From NCBI RefSeq assembly GCF_036227485.1, contig NZ_CP109479.1, positions 5,766,001-5,830,000 on the forward strand: a stretch of 64,000 nt of DNA, written 5' to 3'. A model generated the notes under the pieces. The model saw only the letters and a program-made list of their open reading frames with translations, was not told the DNA's origin and did no database searches. A program made the position numbers and the translations under genes. This DNA comes from Streptomyces sp. NBC_01451. GTDB taxonomy: Bacteria > Actinomycetota > Actinomycetes > Streptomycetales > Streptomycetaceae. This document shows, piece after piece, positions 1 through 9,045 of the stretch (position 1 is the first letter of the stretch; the number at the start of each line of letters is the position of its first letter).

Positions 1-2
1 CG

Positions 3-671
3 GCCGCCTTCTCCTTCAACGTGCCCGGCGGACGCTGCGAGCGGTGCGAGGGTGCCGGTGTGCTCGCCGTGCACATGCACTTCCTGCCCCCGGTGGAGGT
101 GCGGTGCCCGGGCTGCCGGGGCCGCCGGTTCCGCGGCGAGGTGCTCGCGGTGCGCTACGACGGGTACGACATCGCCCAGGTGCTGGCCGCCACGGTGGAC
201 GAGGCGCTCACCGTCTTCCGGGACGTACGGCAGATCGCCGCCCGCCTGCAACGCCTCTCGGACGTGGGCCTCGGCTACCTCCCGCTGGGCCAGCCCGCCA
301 CCACCATCTCCGGCGGCGAGGCCCAACGCCTCAAACTGGCCAAGGAGTTGGGGCGCCGCGCGACCGGCCGCACCCTGTACCTCCTCGACGAACCGACCAC
401 AGGCCTGCACGCCGCCGACACCGCGCGTCTCCTCGACGTACTCCAACGCCTCGTCGACGCGGGACACTCGGTGGTGACCATCGAGCACAACCTCGACGTC
501 ATGCGCGCCTCCGACTGGATCGTCGACCTCGGCCCGGAGGGCGGCGCAGGCGGAGGACGCGTGGTGGCGGAGGGGACACCGGAACAGGTCGCGGAGGCGG
601 CGGGGGCGCTTGATGGGACCGGTTCCCGGACGGGTGGGTTTCTGCGGGAGGGCGTACGGGCGATGAGGTGA
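3..671 (+). CDS. UvrA-like excinuclease ABC subunit A, C-terminal part (5' end outside window)
   Basis: The open frame enters from the left edge, so only the last 222 residues are visible. It shows the UvrA C-terminal zinc-binding segment (CERC near the start, CPGC about 25 residues on), the ABC signature [14 protein letters not shown], a Walker B ending [12 protein letters not shown], and the switch-region His of TIEHNLDV. This is the second nucleotide-binding domain. UvrA recognises DNA lesions as a dimer in nucleotide excision repair. The tail after the ATPase core is short and the Zn segment is compact. That would also suit the shorter UvrA-like paralogs linked to drug resistance in actinomycetes, so I give no symbol. 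The family is certain; housekeeping versus paralog is not. Confidence 0.9.
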   Translation, partial: AAFSFNVPGGRCERCEGAGVLAVHMHFLPPVEVRCPGCRGRRFRGEVLAVRYDGYDIAQVLAATVDEALTVFRDVRQIAARLQRLSDVGLGYLPLGQPATTISGGEAQRLKLAKELGRRATGRTLYLLDEPTTGLHAADTARLLDVLQRLVDAGHSVVTIEHNLDVMRASDWIVDLGPEGGAGGGRVVAEGTPEQVAEAAGALDGTGSRTGGFLREGVRAMR

Positions 672-704
672 TCGCCCGCGCGACCGGCACACAAGGCGTG
701 ACCG

Positions 705-1196
705 GTGGGGTGGGGCGGCCGGGGCGGTGGTCTCTGGGACAACCTCTATGAGGTCGTGGGCCGTTATCCGTACGACCTGCCGGGCTCGACCCTGGACAAG
801 GAGGTCAAGCCCGGCGAGCTCGCGACGGTCTTCGGCGCGGGCCTCGCCTGCAACGGCAAGCGGTACATCCACGGGGTGTACGGCTCGCGCAACGCCTGTA
901 CGAACGTGACGAAGCAGACCGGTGCCCGCTACTCGTTCGTCTCGGGCGCGGACCCCGGCCAGAACTCCGTCAACAAGGCGGCGGGTCCGGCCGACGGCTT
1001 CGTCAACTACCTCGCCCGCCTCCTGGAGATCGCGAAGAAGTACGGCAAGGGCAACGCGAACCAGTCGGTCATGGAGTACGTGCGGCACAAGTCGTACGGC
1101 GGCGGACCAGGGCGAAGGCGTTCGCCCTCCGGGCCGGACAGGTCGATTCACCCGGGAAACCGGATCTTCGCAAGGTGGCTCCCGGCGGCCCTGTGA
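705..1196 (+). pseudogene. Unrecognised protein fragment, probably a decayed gene
   Basis: The frame encodes a polar stretch with protein-like composition from about 735 to 1105 (WDNLYEVVGRYPYD, then two Cys residues, then AGPADGFVNYLARLLEIAKKYGKG). Before and after it the sequence turns into Gly/Arg-rich filler. There is no convincing start, ribosome site or signal peptide, and the last 30 residues do not look like the rest. I read it as the body of an exported protein that has lost its N-terminus and real C-terminus, but I do not recognise the family. The following 200 bases up to the TetR gene carry another short protein-like patch (around 1260-1360, VDDKWDVYWRTHMLDTREAP) in a different frame, which also suggests decay here. 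Confidence 0.3.
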
Positions 1197-1392
1197 TCGT
1201 CCTGTCTCTGGTTGGTGAAGACGGACGTCCGGGCTCCGCCGACGGTCACCGGATACTGCTGCCGCAGCAGGTCGACGACAAGTGGGACGTGTACTGGCGT
1301 ACCCACATGCTCGACACCCGCGAGGCGCCCACGGAGTTCCGGGCACGGGACGTCGGGGGTGCCTCGTGTGCCCGGCTTGCGATGGTGACGGG

Positions 1393-2079
1393 TCAGCGTT
1401 GCAGCCACTCGTCCAGCAGGGCGGCCTCGGCTTTGCTGAGCGTGGGCAGTTCGGGCAGGAGGGTGCGGAAGGCCGCGACGACGGCCGCCGGGTCCTGGGC
1501 GGGGACAGCGGGCTCATCCGTGAGGATGGCGCGGGTGATCGCGTCGAAGGCGGCGTCGGACAGATGCGGGTCGCTCTGCTCCGGCAGCTGGGTCAGCAGG
1601 GTGTGGATGGTTCCGACCCCCGCCGAGCGGATGAGGTTGACGGCGCGTTCCTCGCTGACCCGTAGCCGCCCGGCCGCGGCGATCCTGTGCACGCGCTCGG
1701 CGAGGATCCGCACGCCCTTGAGCTGCGTCGGGGCGTCGCGTGCGCGGACCGGGTCGAGCAACAGGCCGTAGACGTACGGGTTGGCCAGGCCGAAGCTGAT
1801 CTGTGTGTTCCATCCGGCACGGAGGTCCTCCACCGGGTCGTCCGAGGGCGCGGTGGTCTGCTTGCTCGCCACGTGTTCGGCGAAGACATGCTCCGCGGCG
1901 GCGTTCAGCAGCTCGTCCTTGTCCTGGAAGAGACGGTAGAGGGCAGGAGGCTGCAGCCCGGCCTCGTGGGCCACGCGGCGCGTGGTCACCGCGGCCGGCC
2001 CCTGGTCACGCAGCAGGTCGGCCGCAGCCTTCACGATGCGGTCCCGGGTGATGTCTCGCCGCTGCGTGGTCGGTGCCAT
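1393..2079 (-). CDS. TetR/AcrR-family transcriptional regulator
   Basis: 228 residues, the usual TetR length. Residues 9-58 form the DNA-binding domain, starting RDITRDRIVKAAADLLRDQG with the recognition helix around LQPPALYRLFQDKDEL. The rest is the helical ligand-binding and dimerisation part and is not diagnostic of a ligand. It is transcribed divergently from the NmrA-type reductase at 2271. This is the classic layout for a repressor controlling itself and its neighbour, and two dyad sequences lie in the 191-bp gap. By family the ligand is likely a small hydrophobic or quinone-like molecule, but nothing in the sequence fixes it. Confidence 0.92.
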   Translation of the reverse strand: MAPTTQRRDITRDRIVKAAADLLRDQGPAAVTTRRVAHEAGLQPPALYRLFQDKDELLNAAAEHVFAEHVASKQTTAPSDDPVEDLRAGWNTQISFGLANPYVYGLLLDPVRARDAPTQLKGVRILAERVHRIAAAGRLRVSEERAVNLIRSAGVGTIHTLLTQLPEQSDPHLSDAAFDAITRAILTDEPAVPAQDPAAVVAAFRTLLPELPTLSKAEAALLDEWLQR

Positions 2080-2114
2080 GGGGTCGATGGTATCGCCCGT
2101 GACCGACAGGAACT

Positions 2115-2135
2115 GTTACCGCTGATATCGGCAAC
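2115..2135. promoter_or_regulatory. Imperfect dyad, candidate TetR operator
   Basis: GTTACCG and CGGCAAC flank a 7-base centre; six of seven arm positions pair. It lies 36 bases upstream of the TetR start in the divergent gap. Inferred operator. Confidence 0.3.
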
Positions 2136-2216
2136 GCTACCGCTGTCGAACTGCGCAAAGACGCTGGCATCGTCCGCCGGTCTCCAGCTGGGCGCGTACG
2201 GTTGCATGCGCTGGAA

Positions 2217-2229
2217 GTATCAGTGATAC
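2217..2229. promoter_or_regulatory. Perfect dyad GTATCA-N-TGATAC, candidate TetR operator
   Basis: A perfect 6-bp inverted repeat with a one-base centre, 42 bases before the start of the NmrA-type gene. It overlaps the place where that gene's promoter should be. Binding by the adjacent TetR protein is inferred from position only. Confidence 0.4.
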
Positions 2230-2270
2230 CGTTATTTTCGTTCCACTGGAAACAACATCCTGGAGCCACC

Positions 2271-3134
2271 ATGCTGATCGTCACAGGAGCCACCGGCCAC
2301 CTCGGGTCACTGATCGTCAACCGTCTGCTGGAGCGGATACCGGCCGACAGGATCGGCGTCAGCGTGCGCGACGTGAGCAAGGCCGCCGGCCTCGCCGAGC
2401 GCGGTGTCCGGGTCCGCGCGGGAGACTTCACCGAACCGGACAGTCTGAAGCACGCCTTCGAAGGTGCCGAGCGCGTCCTGGTCGTCTCAGCGGCGATTCG
2501 GGGCGGCGGCGCGTTGACCGCCAACAGCGCCGCCATCGACGCGGCACGGGAGGCGGGCGCCCAACGCATCCTGTACACCAGCCACCAGGCGGCCTCTCCC
2601 GTGTCGCTCTTCCCGCCGCAACAGGTCCATGCGGCTACCGAGGAGCACCTCAAGCGCCAGGGAGTCCCCTACACCGCTCTTCGCAACGGGTTCTACGCCT
2701 CCGCCCTGGGCTACTACATCGGATCGGCGCTGAAGACCGGCACGCTCGCCGTGCCGCAGGACGGCCCGGTGTCCTGGACGGCCCACGAGGACGTGGCGGA
2801 AGCCGCGGCCCTCTCCCTGGCCGAGAACGGCGGGCTCGAAGGGGTCACGCCACCGCTGACAGCTCCCCGGGCGCTCGACTTCGCCGACGTCGCCGACGTC
2901 CTCGGCCGCATCACCGGCCGGACCGTCACCCGAGTCGTCATGGACGACGACGAGTGGGTATCCGCAGCAGTCGCCGGTGGGATGCCGCGACCGGCCGCGG
3001 AGTTCTCCCTGACGATGTTCGCGGCGTCGCGCAACGGCGAGTTCAACGTCACCGACCCGACACTGGAAGCCACCATCGGTCACCCCGCCAAGACCGTCCA
3101 CGAGGTCTTGGAGACCGTCTTGCGCTCCCGCTGA
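2271..3134 (+). CDS. NmrA/SDR-family NAD(P)-binding oxidoreductase
   Basis: 287 residues from the ATG at 2271. I chose it because residue 1 runs straight into the first Rossmann strand (MLIVTGATGHLGS). The G6-x-x-G9-x-x-G12 pattern is the atypical-SDR dinucleotide-binding loop. The middle (YTALRNGFYASALGYYI) matches the NmrA/QorB-type group, where the catalytic Tyr of classical SDRs is absent. Related proteins are NADPH-dependent quinone reductases or redox sensors. It is divergent from the TetR gene, suggesting induction by that regulator's ligand. Substrate unknown. Confidence 0.88.
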   Translation: MLIVTGATGHLGSLIVNRLLERIPADRIGVSVRDVSKAAGLAERGVRVRAGDFTEPDSLKHAFEGAERVLVVSAAIRGGGALTANSAAIDAAREAGAQRILYTSHQAASPVSLFPPQQVHAATEEHLKRQGVPYTALRNGFYASALGYYIGSALKTGTLAVPQDGPVSWTAHEDVAEAAALSLAENGGLEGVTPPLTAPRALDFADVADVLGRITGRTVTRVVMDDDEWVSAAVAGGMPRPAAEFSLTMFAASRNGEFNVTDPTLEATIGHPAKTVHEVLETVLRSR

Positions 3135-3372
3135 ACCGACCGGCCGGACCCTGGTCACCACCGTGTACTTCCCGGAGCGGAACTGCTCGCCGGCCGACAG
3201 CAGTTGACGGCGATGGTGACGGCGACGGCGCAGGTGACGGTTCATCGTGCCTGTTGACCATCGGGCAGGGCCGGCATGCCTCGTCGCGCATACCCTTCGG
3301 CTTCGGCCGACCGGAGAGCTGACCGTCGAGGATCTGCGCCTGCTGATGCCTCCGTCCACGCGGAGCGGGCGT

Positions 3373-4176
3373 TCAGCCCGTCCTGCGGGCCACGCCGCCG
3401 TAGATGCAGATCTCCCCGGACCGCTCCGGCGGCGGGGCGTCCGGGCGCCAGAACGGGACCTGGGTCAGGCCCGGTTCGAGCAGTTCGAAGCCGTCGAAGA
3501 ACCGCTCCACCTCGGCGCGGGGGCGCAGGTTCAGGCTGGCGGTCGCCTTCCTGCTGTACTCGGCCTGGGCGTCGGCGCGGTCCGCGAAGTCGCTCGTGGC
3601 GTGCGAGAGGACCAGGAAGCTTCCGGTCGGCAGCGCGTCGCGCAGGGTGGCGACGATCTCCCCGGGCTTCTCCGCGTCGGCCAGGAAGTGGACGACGGCG
3701 ACCAGGAGCAGGGCGACCGGCTCGTCGAAGTCGATGACCCGGCGGACGTCGGGGTGGTCCAGGACGGCCCGCGGGTCGCGCAGGTCGGCGAGCACGGTGC
3801 TGGTCCCGCCGCCGGTCCGGCTCAGCAGCGCGTCGGCGTGCGCCTTCACGATCGGGTCGTTGTCGACGTACGCGACCCGCACCTCGGGGACCAGTTCCTG
3901 GGCGACCTCGTGCACATTGGGTGAGGTGGGCAGCCCGGTGCCGATGTCGAGGATCTGCCGTACTCCGTCGCCGACCACGTGCCGCACCGCGCGCCGCATG
4001 AAGGCACGGTTGGCCCGCAGGCCGATCCGCACCTCGGGCGCCGCCGCGGCGAGCGCGTCGCCGGCCTGCTGGTCCACCTCGTAGTTGTCCTTGCCGCCCA
4101 GCAGGTAGTCGTAGATCCGGGCAGGGTGCGGCCTACTGGTGTCGATGCCCGCGATATGGACCTGGTCCTGCGTCAC
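3373..4176 (-). CDS. SAM-dependent methyltransferase, DUF574/Methyltransf_19 type
   Basis: 267 residues with a GTG start that overlaps the acyltransferase stop by four bases (GTGA). The N-terminus HPARIYDYLLGGKDNYEVD is the signature of the actinobacterial methyltransferase family formerly called DUF574. The SAM-binding loop ILDIGTGLPTSPN follows at about residue 80. The acceptor of this family is unknown in general, and members are common in Streptomyces. It is the last gene of the sigma-factor operon starting at 6801, so expression is probably under that ECF sigma factor. Confidence 0.9.
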   Translation of the reverse strand: MTQDQVHIAGIDTSRPHPARIYDYLLGGKDNYEVDQQAGDALAAAAPEVRIGLRANRAFMRRAVRHVVGDGVRQILDIGTGLPTSPNVHEVAQELVPEVRVAYVDNDPIVKAHADALLSRTGGGTSTVLADLRDPRAVLDHPDVRRVIDFDEPVALLLVAVVHFLADAEKPGEIVATLRDALPTGSFLVLSHATSDFADRADAQAEYSRKATASLNLRPRAEVERFFDGFELLEPGLTQVPFWRPDAPPPERSGEICIYGGVARRTG

Positions 4177-5585
4177 CCGGCATTCCTCGCATTCCTCCTG
4201 GCGGTCAACTGCCGTTCCAGTGAGACTAGTTCACCACATGCGCACCGGTCGGGGCACTGTCCGGCGGGTGCGGCCCGGTCGGGGGCGAGGCGGAGTTCGC
4301 GTACGGGCACGCGCCAACGTATTCGATCGCCGTCGGCACCCGGACTGCTCGCACCCGCACCGCTCGCGCCCGGTCTGTTCGGGCGCCGCCGCACCAGCCT
4401 CCGCCCCCATGCCTGGCCGGGCGCCTCGACGCGGCGATAGGTCAGCAAGCACAAGGGCAACAGCACCGCGAAGAAGGACACTTCGAGTACGGGGCTGTCC
4501 TGCCGCCACCGGCCGATCGTGCCGTCGCTCGCCGTCAGCAGCACGGGATGCAGCAGGTAGACCGAGTAGCTGATCGTGCCCAGGGCGATGAGCGCGCGCG
4601 GCACCCGGCGGTCGCGCAGCGCGAGTCCGGTGCCGAAGGTGAGTACGGCCAGCAGGAACGCCGTGATCCAGGCACGGCGTGTGAAGTGGTCCCCGTCGCC
4701 GTAGCCGTAGGCGCTCCCCACGGCACAGGTGACGACCACGGCGGCTGTGCAGGCCGCGTACCGTCGGCCGCTCCGGCCGTGCTCGGCCCGGTGGACGACC
4801 GTGCCGAGGAACATCACGGCGAGGATCACCAGGCCCTCCCACACCGGAACCGTGCCGTTGAAGAGGACCAGCACGAGGGCCAGCGCCCCGGCCACCGCAC
4901 CCCCGAACACGCGGATGCGGGGCGATCCGGCGCTCGTGCAGCAGACGGCGGTCGTCAGGGCGACCGCGGTGAGCGCGACCAGCCTGCCGGTGCCGACCGC
5001 CTCGGAGAGGGCGGAGGGCGGGAGCGTGACCCCGGCCGCCACGCTCACGGCGGCGAGCACGGCCAGGGTGACGGCGACCGGCGCCGCGCGTTCGTGCCGG
5101 CGGATCGTGAAGAGGGCGACGACGAGGAGGTAGAACGCCATCTCGTAGGAGAGCGTCCACAGGACGAGGAGGATGCTGGGGGTGCCCAACAGCTCCTGGA
5201 ACAGGGTGAGATGGGCGACGGCTGTGGTGACGGTGCCGAGGTCGGCGCGTGGCTCCGCGACGCCCAGCAGGCCGAGGGCGAGGATCGCGGCGACGGCGGC
5301 CACGCACAGGGGGTAGATGCGGAAGACCCGCCCGATCCAGAACGTCCGTACGCAGCCCCGGCGTTCCAGCGACGCCGGGATGATGTAGCCGCTCACCAGG
5401 AAGAACACCATGATGCCGAACCGGCTGGTGTTGAACTCCGGCATCAGCTCCCGCCGGAACTCCGGGAGGAAGGAGTACGAGGAGTGGTCGAACACGACGA
5501 CGAGGGCGGCGATACCCCGCAACGCGTCCAGCCAACCCAGGCGACCTGTGCGCTCCGTCGAGAGGTGCGGCGGGCCGTCGGTCAT
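4173..5585 (-). CDS. Acyltransferase-3 family integral membrane protein
   Basis: 470 residues with about ten predicted membrane helices. Near the N-terminus, GRLGWLDALRGIAALVVVFDH carries the conserved Arg-x10-His arrangement of the acyltransferase-3 (OafA-like) family. These proteins move acetyl or other acyl groups onto sugars, lipids or antibiotics at the cytoplasmic membrane. A soluble Arg/Pro-rich tail of about 70 residues follows the last helix. The ATG overlaps the upstream stop by four bases (ATGA) and the stop overlaps the next start, so it is translationally coupled on both sides. The acceptor cannot be read from sequence. Confidence 0.88.
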   Translation of the reverse strand: MTDGPPHLSTERTGRLGWLDALRGIAALVVVFDHSSYSFLPEFRRELMPEFNTSRFGIMVFFLVSGYIIPASLERRGCVRTFWIGRVFRIYPLCVAAVAAILALGLLGVAEPRADLGTVTTAVAHLTLFQELLGTPSILLVLWTLSYEMAFYLLVVALFTIRRHERAAPVAVTLAVLAAVSVAAGVTLPPSALSEAVGTGRLVALTAVALTTAVCCTSAGSPRIRVFGGAVAGALALVLVLFNGTVPVWEGLVILAVMFLGTVVHRAEHGRSGRRYAACTAAVVVTCAVGSAYGYGDGDHFTRRAWITAFLLAVLTFGTGLALRDRRVPRALIALGTISYSVYLLHPVLLTASDGTIGRWRQDSPVLEVSFFAVLLPLCLLTYRRVEAPGQAWGRRLVRRRPNRPGASGAGASSPGADGDRIRWRVPVRELRLAPDRAAPAGQCPDRCACGELVSLERQLTARRNARNAG

Positions 5586-6166
5586 GGGCCGGCCTTCACG
5601 GGGACGCAGGGCTCGACCTCGCCCTTGCCCGTGTAGGCGTTGACCCGGTGCGGCTGGGTGTGGCCGCTGAGGTTCTCGAACACCAGCACGTTGCCCGGGC
5701 CCAGGGTGATCTTCCGGTTCAGCTGAAGGGCGACGACAGGTACACGTTTGCCCTGCTTGTCGGTCGCCCAGACCACGACGTCGTGGTCGCAGACATAGCC
5801 GGGGGCGAGCACGTTCACCATCACCTGGATGTCCTTCGGGCGCAGCTTCTCCGCGAGGTCGTACTGGGCCTCGATACCGATCAGCTGGTCCTTGATGGTG
5901 AGCGTGACACTGCCGTCACTGTTGCTCTCCACCGCGTACGCCACCGAGTCGGCCGGCGTACCGGGTACGACCACCGCGGCGAGCCCAGCCACCGCACAGG
6001 TCGCTGCGGCGAGGGCGATCCGGCGGGGGGTGAGCAGACGTCGTACGGAAGGGCTTGCTCCACGCCCGCCCGTGCCGACCTCTGTCGACAGGTCCTCGCG
6101 CAGCTCCATCTCCCGCTTCAGCTCCGCCAGGAGCCGGTCCTCGAACGTCGTCGTCCTCGTGCTCAT
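5582..6166 (-). CDS. Membrane-anchored partner of ECF sigma factor (CU044_5270-like)
   Basis: 194 residues. The N-terminal 45 residues are charged and cytoplasmic-looking. One membrane helix follows at about 49-68 (IALAAATCAVAGLAAVVV), then an external domain of about 120 residues with two Cys. It is coupled by ATGA overlaps to the sigma gene before it and the acyltransferase after it. Topology and position match the small single-pass proteins encoded downstream of SigE-like ECF factors in Streptomyces, often treated as candidate anti-sigma or sensor proteins. No zinc-binding anti-sigma motif (HxxxCxxC) is present, so any sigma-binding role is inference. Confidence 0.6.
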   Translation of the reverse strand: MSTRTTTFEDRLLAELKREMELREDLSTEVGTGGRGASPSVRRLLTPRRIALAAATCAVAGLAAVVVPGTPADSVAYAVESNSDGSVTLTIKDQLIGIEAQYDLAEKLRPKDIQVMVNVLAPGYVCDHDVVVWATDKQGKRVPVVALQLNRKITLGPGNVLVFENLSGHTQPHRVNAYTGKGEVEPCVPVKAGP

Positions 6167-6801
6167 GCCTCGCCCCTCCTGACGTACAGAAGTGATGTGT
6201 CCGGCGGTGTCCCCACAGCCTTGGGAGCCGCCCCGGGGTTGGCCCCGGAGTCGGCCTCGCCGCGCAGTGCCTTTCGGGCCCGGTGGAGTCGGACCCGGGC
6301 CGTGACCTGGCGGATGCCCAGTGCGGTTGCCGCCTCCGGGATCGTGAGCTGGTCGACCACGATCAGCTCCAGGACGGCCCGCTCGCCCTCGGGGAGCCGT
6401 TCGAGGGCGGCCAGGGCGCGCCGCCCGGGGCTCTCCGCGTCGAGCTTGTCCTCGATGCGGACTATGTCGTCGGGCTCCAGCAGCCGGCGCCCGGAGAAGC
6501 GCCGGTCACGCTCGGCCTCGCGGGCGATCCGGCGGCGCTCCGACGACACGACGTTGCGTGCGATGCCGTACAGCCAGGCCGTCTCGCTGCCCAGGCGCGG
6601 GCGGTAGGTGTGGGCCGAGTCGAGAACGGCGAGGAAGATCTCGGCCGTCAGGTCGGCCGCCGTGTGGGGGTCGTCGACGCGCCGGGCCACGAAGCGCACC
6701 ACCGCGTCCACGTGCCGCCGGTAGAACGCCTCGAACAGCTCCGGGTCCCGCACGGCATCGGCGGGTCCACCCCGTAACCTCTCCGGCTCCGCACCGTCCA
6801 C
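6163..6801 (-). CDS. ECF-type RNA polymerase sigma factor
   Basis: 212 residues. Region 2 runs from about 23 to 92 (LFEAFYRRHVDAVVRFVARR to ARNVVSSERRR). Region 4 is at about 130-185, with the helix-turn-helix around LTIPEAATALGIRQVTARVRLHRARKAL. The GTG start follows the ribosome site AAGGAG by seven bases. It heads a four-gene coupled operon with a membrane partner, an acyltransferase and a methyltransferase. That suggests a regulon concerned with envelope modification. There is no SnoaL-like or other C-terminal extension. Confidence 0.93.
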   Translation of the reverse strand: MDGAEPERLRGGPADAVRDPELFEAFYRRHVDAVVRFVARRVDDPHTAADLTAEIFLAVLDSAHTYRPRLGSETAWLYGIARNVVSSERRRIAREAERDRRFSGRRLLEPDDIVRIEDKLDAESPGRRALAALERLPEGERAVLELIVVDQLTIPEAATALGIRQVTARVRLHRARKALRGEADSGANPGAAPKAVGTPPDTSLLYVRRGEA

Positions 6802-6872
6802 TGGCGTCTCCTTCGCGTCCCGCTCGTAGCGTCACTCGCCCTTCACCCGTTCTTGGGCCGGGACACGAAAAG

Positions 6873-6878
6873 CGTTAC
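6873..6878 (-). promoter_or_regulatory. Possible ECF-type -35 element (GTAACG) upstream of the sigma gene
   Basis: Read on the minus strand, GTAACG lies 72 bases upstream of the sigma start. It resembles the AAC-centred -35 of many ECF promoters and could mean self-regulation. No clear -10 was found at the right distance, so this is weak. Confidence 0.2.
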
Positions 6879-7078
6879 GAGGGAGACGGCCCGATCCGGA
6901 TTCCGCTTTGCCGGCGCCGGGCGTCCCGCCGGGGTCGATTGAGTGTTCGAAGTAGCCCGAATCGCCGGTGTCGCACTTCGGCCGATTCATGTCTGTTAAT
7001 GCTGTGTATTGGCGGATTTTCAAGTGCTCCTGGTCACTATTGGTTGATGGCCCAATGACAATGGGCATCCCGATCACC

Positions 7079-8872
7079 ATGACCACGCAGACGCGCACGC
7101 CCCATCCAGTCCTTGATCAAGCCGCCATCACCAGCCTCCTCTTCAGTGATGGCGCGGACGGGAACGAGCTCCACGGCCGCTGGCGCAAAGCGGTCTCGGA
7201 CGAGCTGTTCCGGTATCGGCCCGGACTCGGGACCCAGCAACGATGGCGGCTCGCCTACAAACGGCTGAGAGCCCTGAACGAACAGGTTCCGTCACCCGAG
7301 CACTTCGCCGACGACCCGCGCGGACTCGCGGCGTTGCACGAGTGGACCTGCCCCGTGGACGGCCCCACGGTCACCGTGGCCGGTATCCACTACAACCTCT
7401 TTCTCGGCAGCGTCGTCGACGACCAGGTCTCCCCGCCACGCGACCTGACGGACTTCACCACCATGTCCCGCATAGGGACCTTCCTGTGCACCGAGCGCGC
7501 GCACGGGAACGACGTACCGGCGCTGGAGACCGTCGCCCGGTACGACCGGGAGCGCGACGAGTTCGTCCTGCACACCCCGCACCCCGGGGCGCAGAAGTAC
7601 ATGCCCAACACCAGCTCCGCGGGCGGTCCCAAGACCGCGGTGGTCGCCGCCCGGCTGATCGTCGACGACAAGTACCTGGGCGCCTTCCTCTTCCTCACCC
7701 CGCTCAGCGACGAGTACGGCACCCTGCCCGGCATCACCGTCACCCTGCTGCCGGAGCGCGTCGGCGCGTCGGTGGACCACTGCGCCACGAACTTCGACAA
7801 CGTACGGCTGCCCCGCACCGCGCTCATCCAGGGCGCCCACGGCCAACTCCTGCCCGACGGAAGCCTCGTCAGCTCCGTCGGCAGTCCACGCAAGCGGTTC
7901 ATCCAGGCCATCAGCCGCGTCACGGCGGGCAAACTGTGCATGAGTGCCAGCGGGCTCGGGGTGGCCCGTACGGCACTCGCGATCGCCGTGCGGTACTCGT
8001 ACACCCGGCACATATCCGGGCCGGTCGCCGGACAGCGCGTCCCGCTCGCCGCCCACCGCACCCACCACACCCGCCTCCTCGACCACACCGCCACCGCCTA
8101 CGCCATGACCTTCCTGCACCGGGCGGCCACCGAACGCTGGGTCACCCGCACGCCCGAGGACAGCGCGGACGCCGAGCGGCTGGTCGCCGTCACCAAGGGG
8201 TGGGTCACCTGGCGGGCCCGCGAGATCGCGACCGAGAGCCGGGAGCGGTGCGGCGCCCGGGGGCTGTTCCCCGTGAACGGGATCGCCGCCATGGCCGGCG
8301 ACATGGACGGCGCGATCACCGCCGAGGGTGACAACGTGGCGATCTGGTGCAAGGCCGGCGCCGAGATGATCTTCGGGCACGAACTGGCGCCGGAGCCCGT
8401 CCGGCCCACCGGCGACGAGCCGTTGACCGATCCGGGGCTGCTGCGCCGCGCCCTCACCACCGCCGAGCGCTACTGGCACCTCGCCGCCCGTCGCGATCTG
8501 CGGCGCGACAACGACGGCGGAGACGCCCTCGGCCGCTGGAACAACGCGTCCGACGCCGCCCTCAACCTCGTCGAGGCGTACACGGTGGGCCAGGCCGCCG
8601 ACGCCTTACTCGCAGCCTGTGCCCGAGTGTCCGACCCGATCACGCACGCCGTCCTGGAGGACCTGAGCGCCCTGTTCCTCCTCCGCCAGGTCAGCGCCCG
8701 CAGTGGTCTGCTGCTCGCCGAACAGGCCCTCACCGTCGACCAGGTGCGCGCCCTGCCGGAGACCCTGCACACCCTCACGACCCGGCTCGCCCCGCACCTC
8801 GACACCCTGACGCGGGCCTTCGACGTGCCGGAGGAGCACCTGTCGGCGCTGCCGCTGCTGAACGGCGCCTGA
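7079..8872 (+). CDS. Acyl-CoA oxidase / acyl-CoA dehydrogenase family protein
   Basis: 597 residues from the ATG at 7079; in-frame ATGs at 7055 and 7061 are also possible and no ribosome site decides. The size and the two-lobed C-terminal half match peroxisomal-type acyl-CoA oxidases rather than the 380-residue dehydrogenases. The middle domain holds the flavin-contacting loop (KTAVVAARLIVDDKYLGAFLFLTPL), followed by the C-terminal helical oxidase domain with SGLGVARTALAIAVRYSYTR. These FAD enzymes convert acyl-CoA to trans-2-enoyl-CoA and pass electrons to oxygen. It is divergent from the sigma operon; no other beta-oxidation gene is adjacent. Confidence 0.85.
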   Translation: MTTQTRTPHPVLDQAAITSLLFSDGADGNELHGRWRKAVSDELFRYRPGLGTQQRWRLAYKRLRALNEQVPSPEHFADDPRGLAALHEWTCPVDGPTVTVAGIHYNLFLGSVVDDQVSPPRDLTDFTTMSRIGTFLCTERAHGNDVPALETVARYDRERDEFVLHTPHPGAQKYMPNTSSAGGPKTAVVAARLIVDDKYLGAFLFLTPLSDEYGTLPGITVTLLPERVGASVDHCATNFDNVRLPRTALIQGAHGQLLPDGSLVSSVGSPRKRFIQAISRVTAGKLCMSASGLGVARTALAIAVRYSYTRHISGPVAGQRVPLAAHRTHHTRLLDHTATAYAMTFLHRAATERWVTRTPEDSADAERLVAVTKGWVTWRAREIATESRERCGARGLFPVNGIAAMAGDMDGAITAEGDNVAIWCKAGAEMIFGHELAPEPVRPTGDEPLTDPGLLRRALTTAERYWHLAARRDLRRDNDGGDALGRWNNASDAALNLVEAYTVGQAADALLAACARVSDPITHAVLEDLSALFLLRQVSARSGLLLAEQALTVDQVRALPETLHTLTTRLAPHLDTLTRAFDVPEEHLSALPLLNGA

Positions 8873-8991
8873 CCTGCACGAACGTCCGACCGTCCGACCC
8901 GCCGAACCCGTCTGTTCCTGGGCTGCGACGGGACAGTCCTTGGCCTAAAAATGACGTGCACATGACGTTCAGATGAGATAGTCGATCATGC

Positions 8992-9020
8992 GCCGGGCGT
9001 GTAGGGGATGTACGCCCGGC
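8992..9020. terminator. Hairpin between convergent acyl-CoA oxidase and permease genes
   Basis: A perfect 9-bp stem (GCCGGGCGT and ACGCCCGGC) with an 11-base loop, 26 bases past the permease stop and 120 bases past the oxidase stop. No U-run follows, as is usual in this G+C-rich setting. It could end transcription from both sides. Confidence 0.55.
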
Positions 9021-9045
9021 CGATCCGCGAAGCGTCCGGCACCGG

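Noticed and set aside
6968..7078. Upstream extension of the acyl-CoA oxidase
   Set aside because: The added residues are not typical of the family and lie in the divergent promoter region with the sigma operon.
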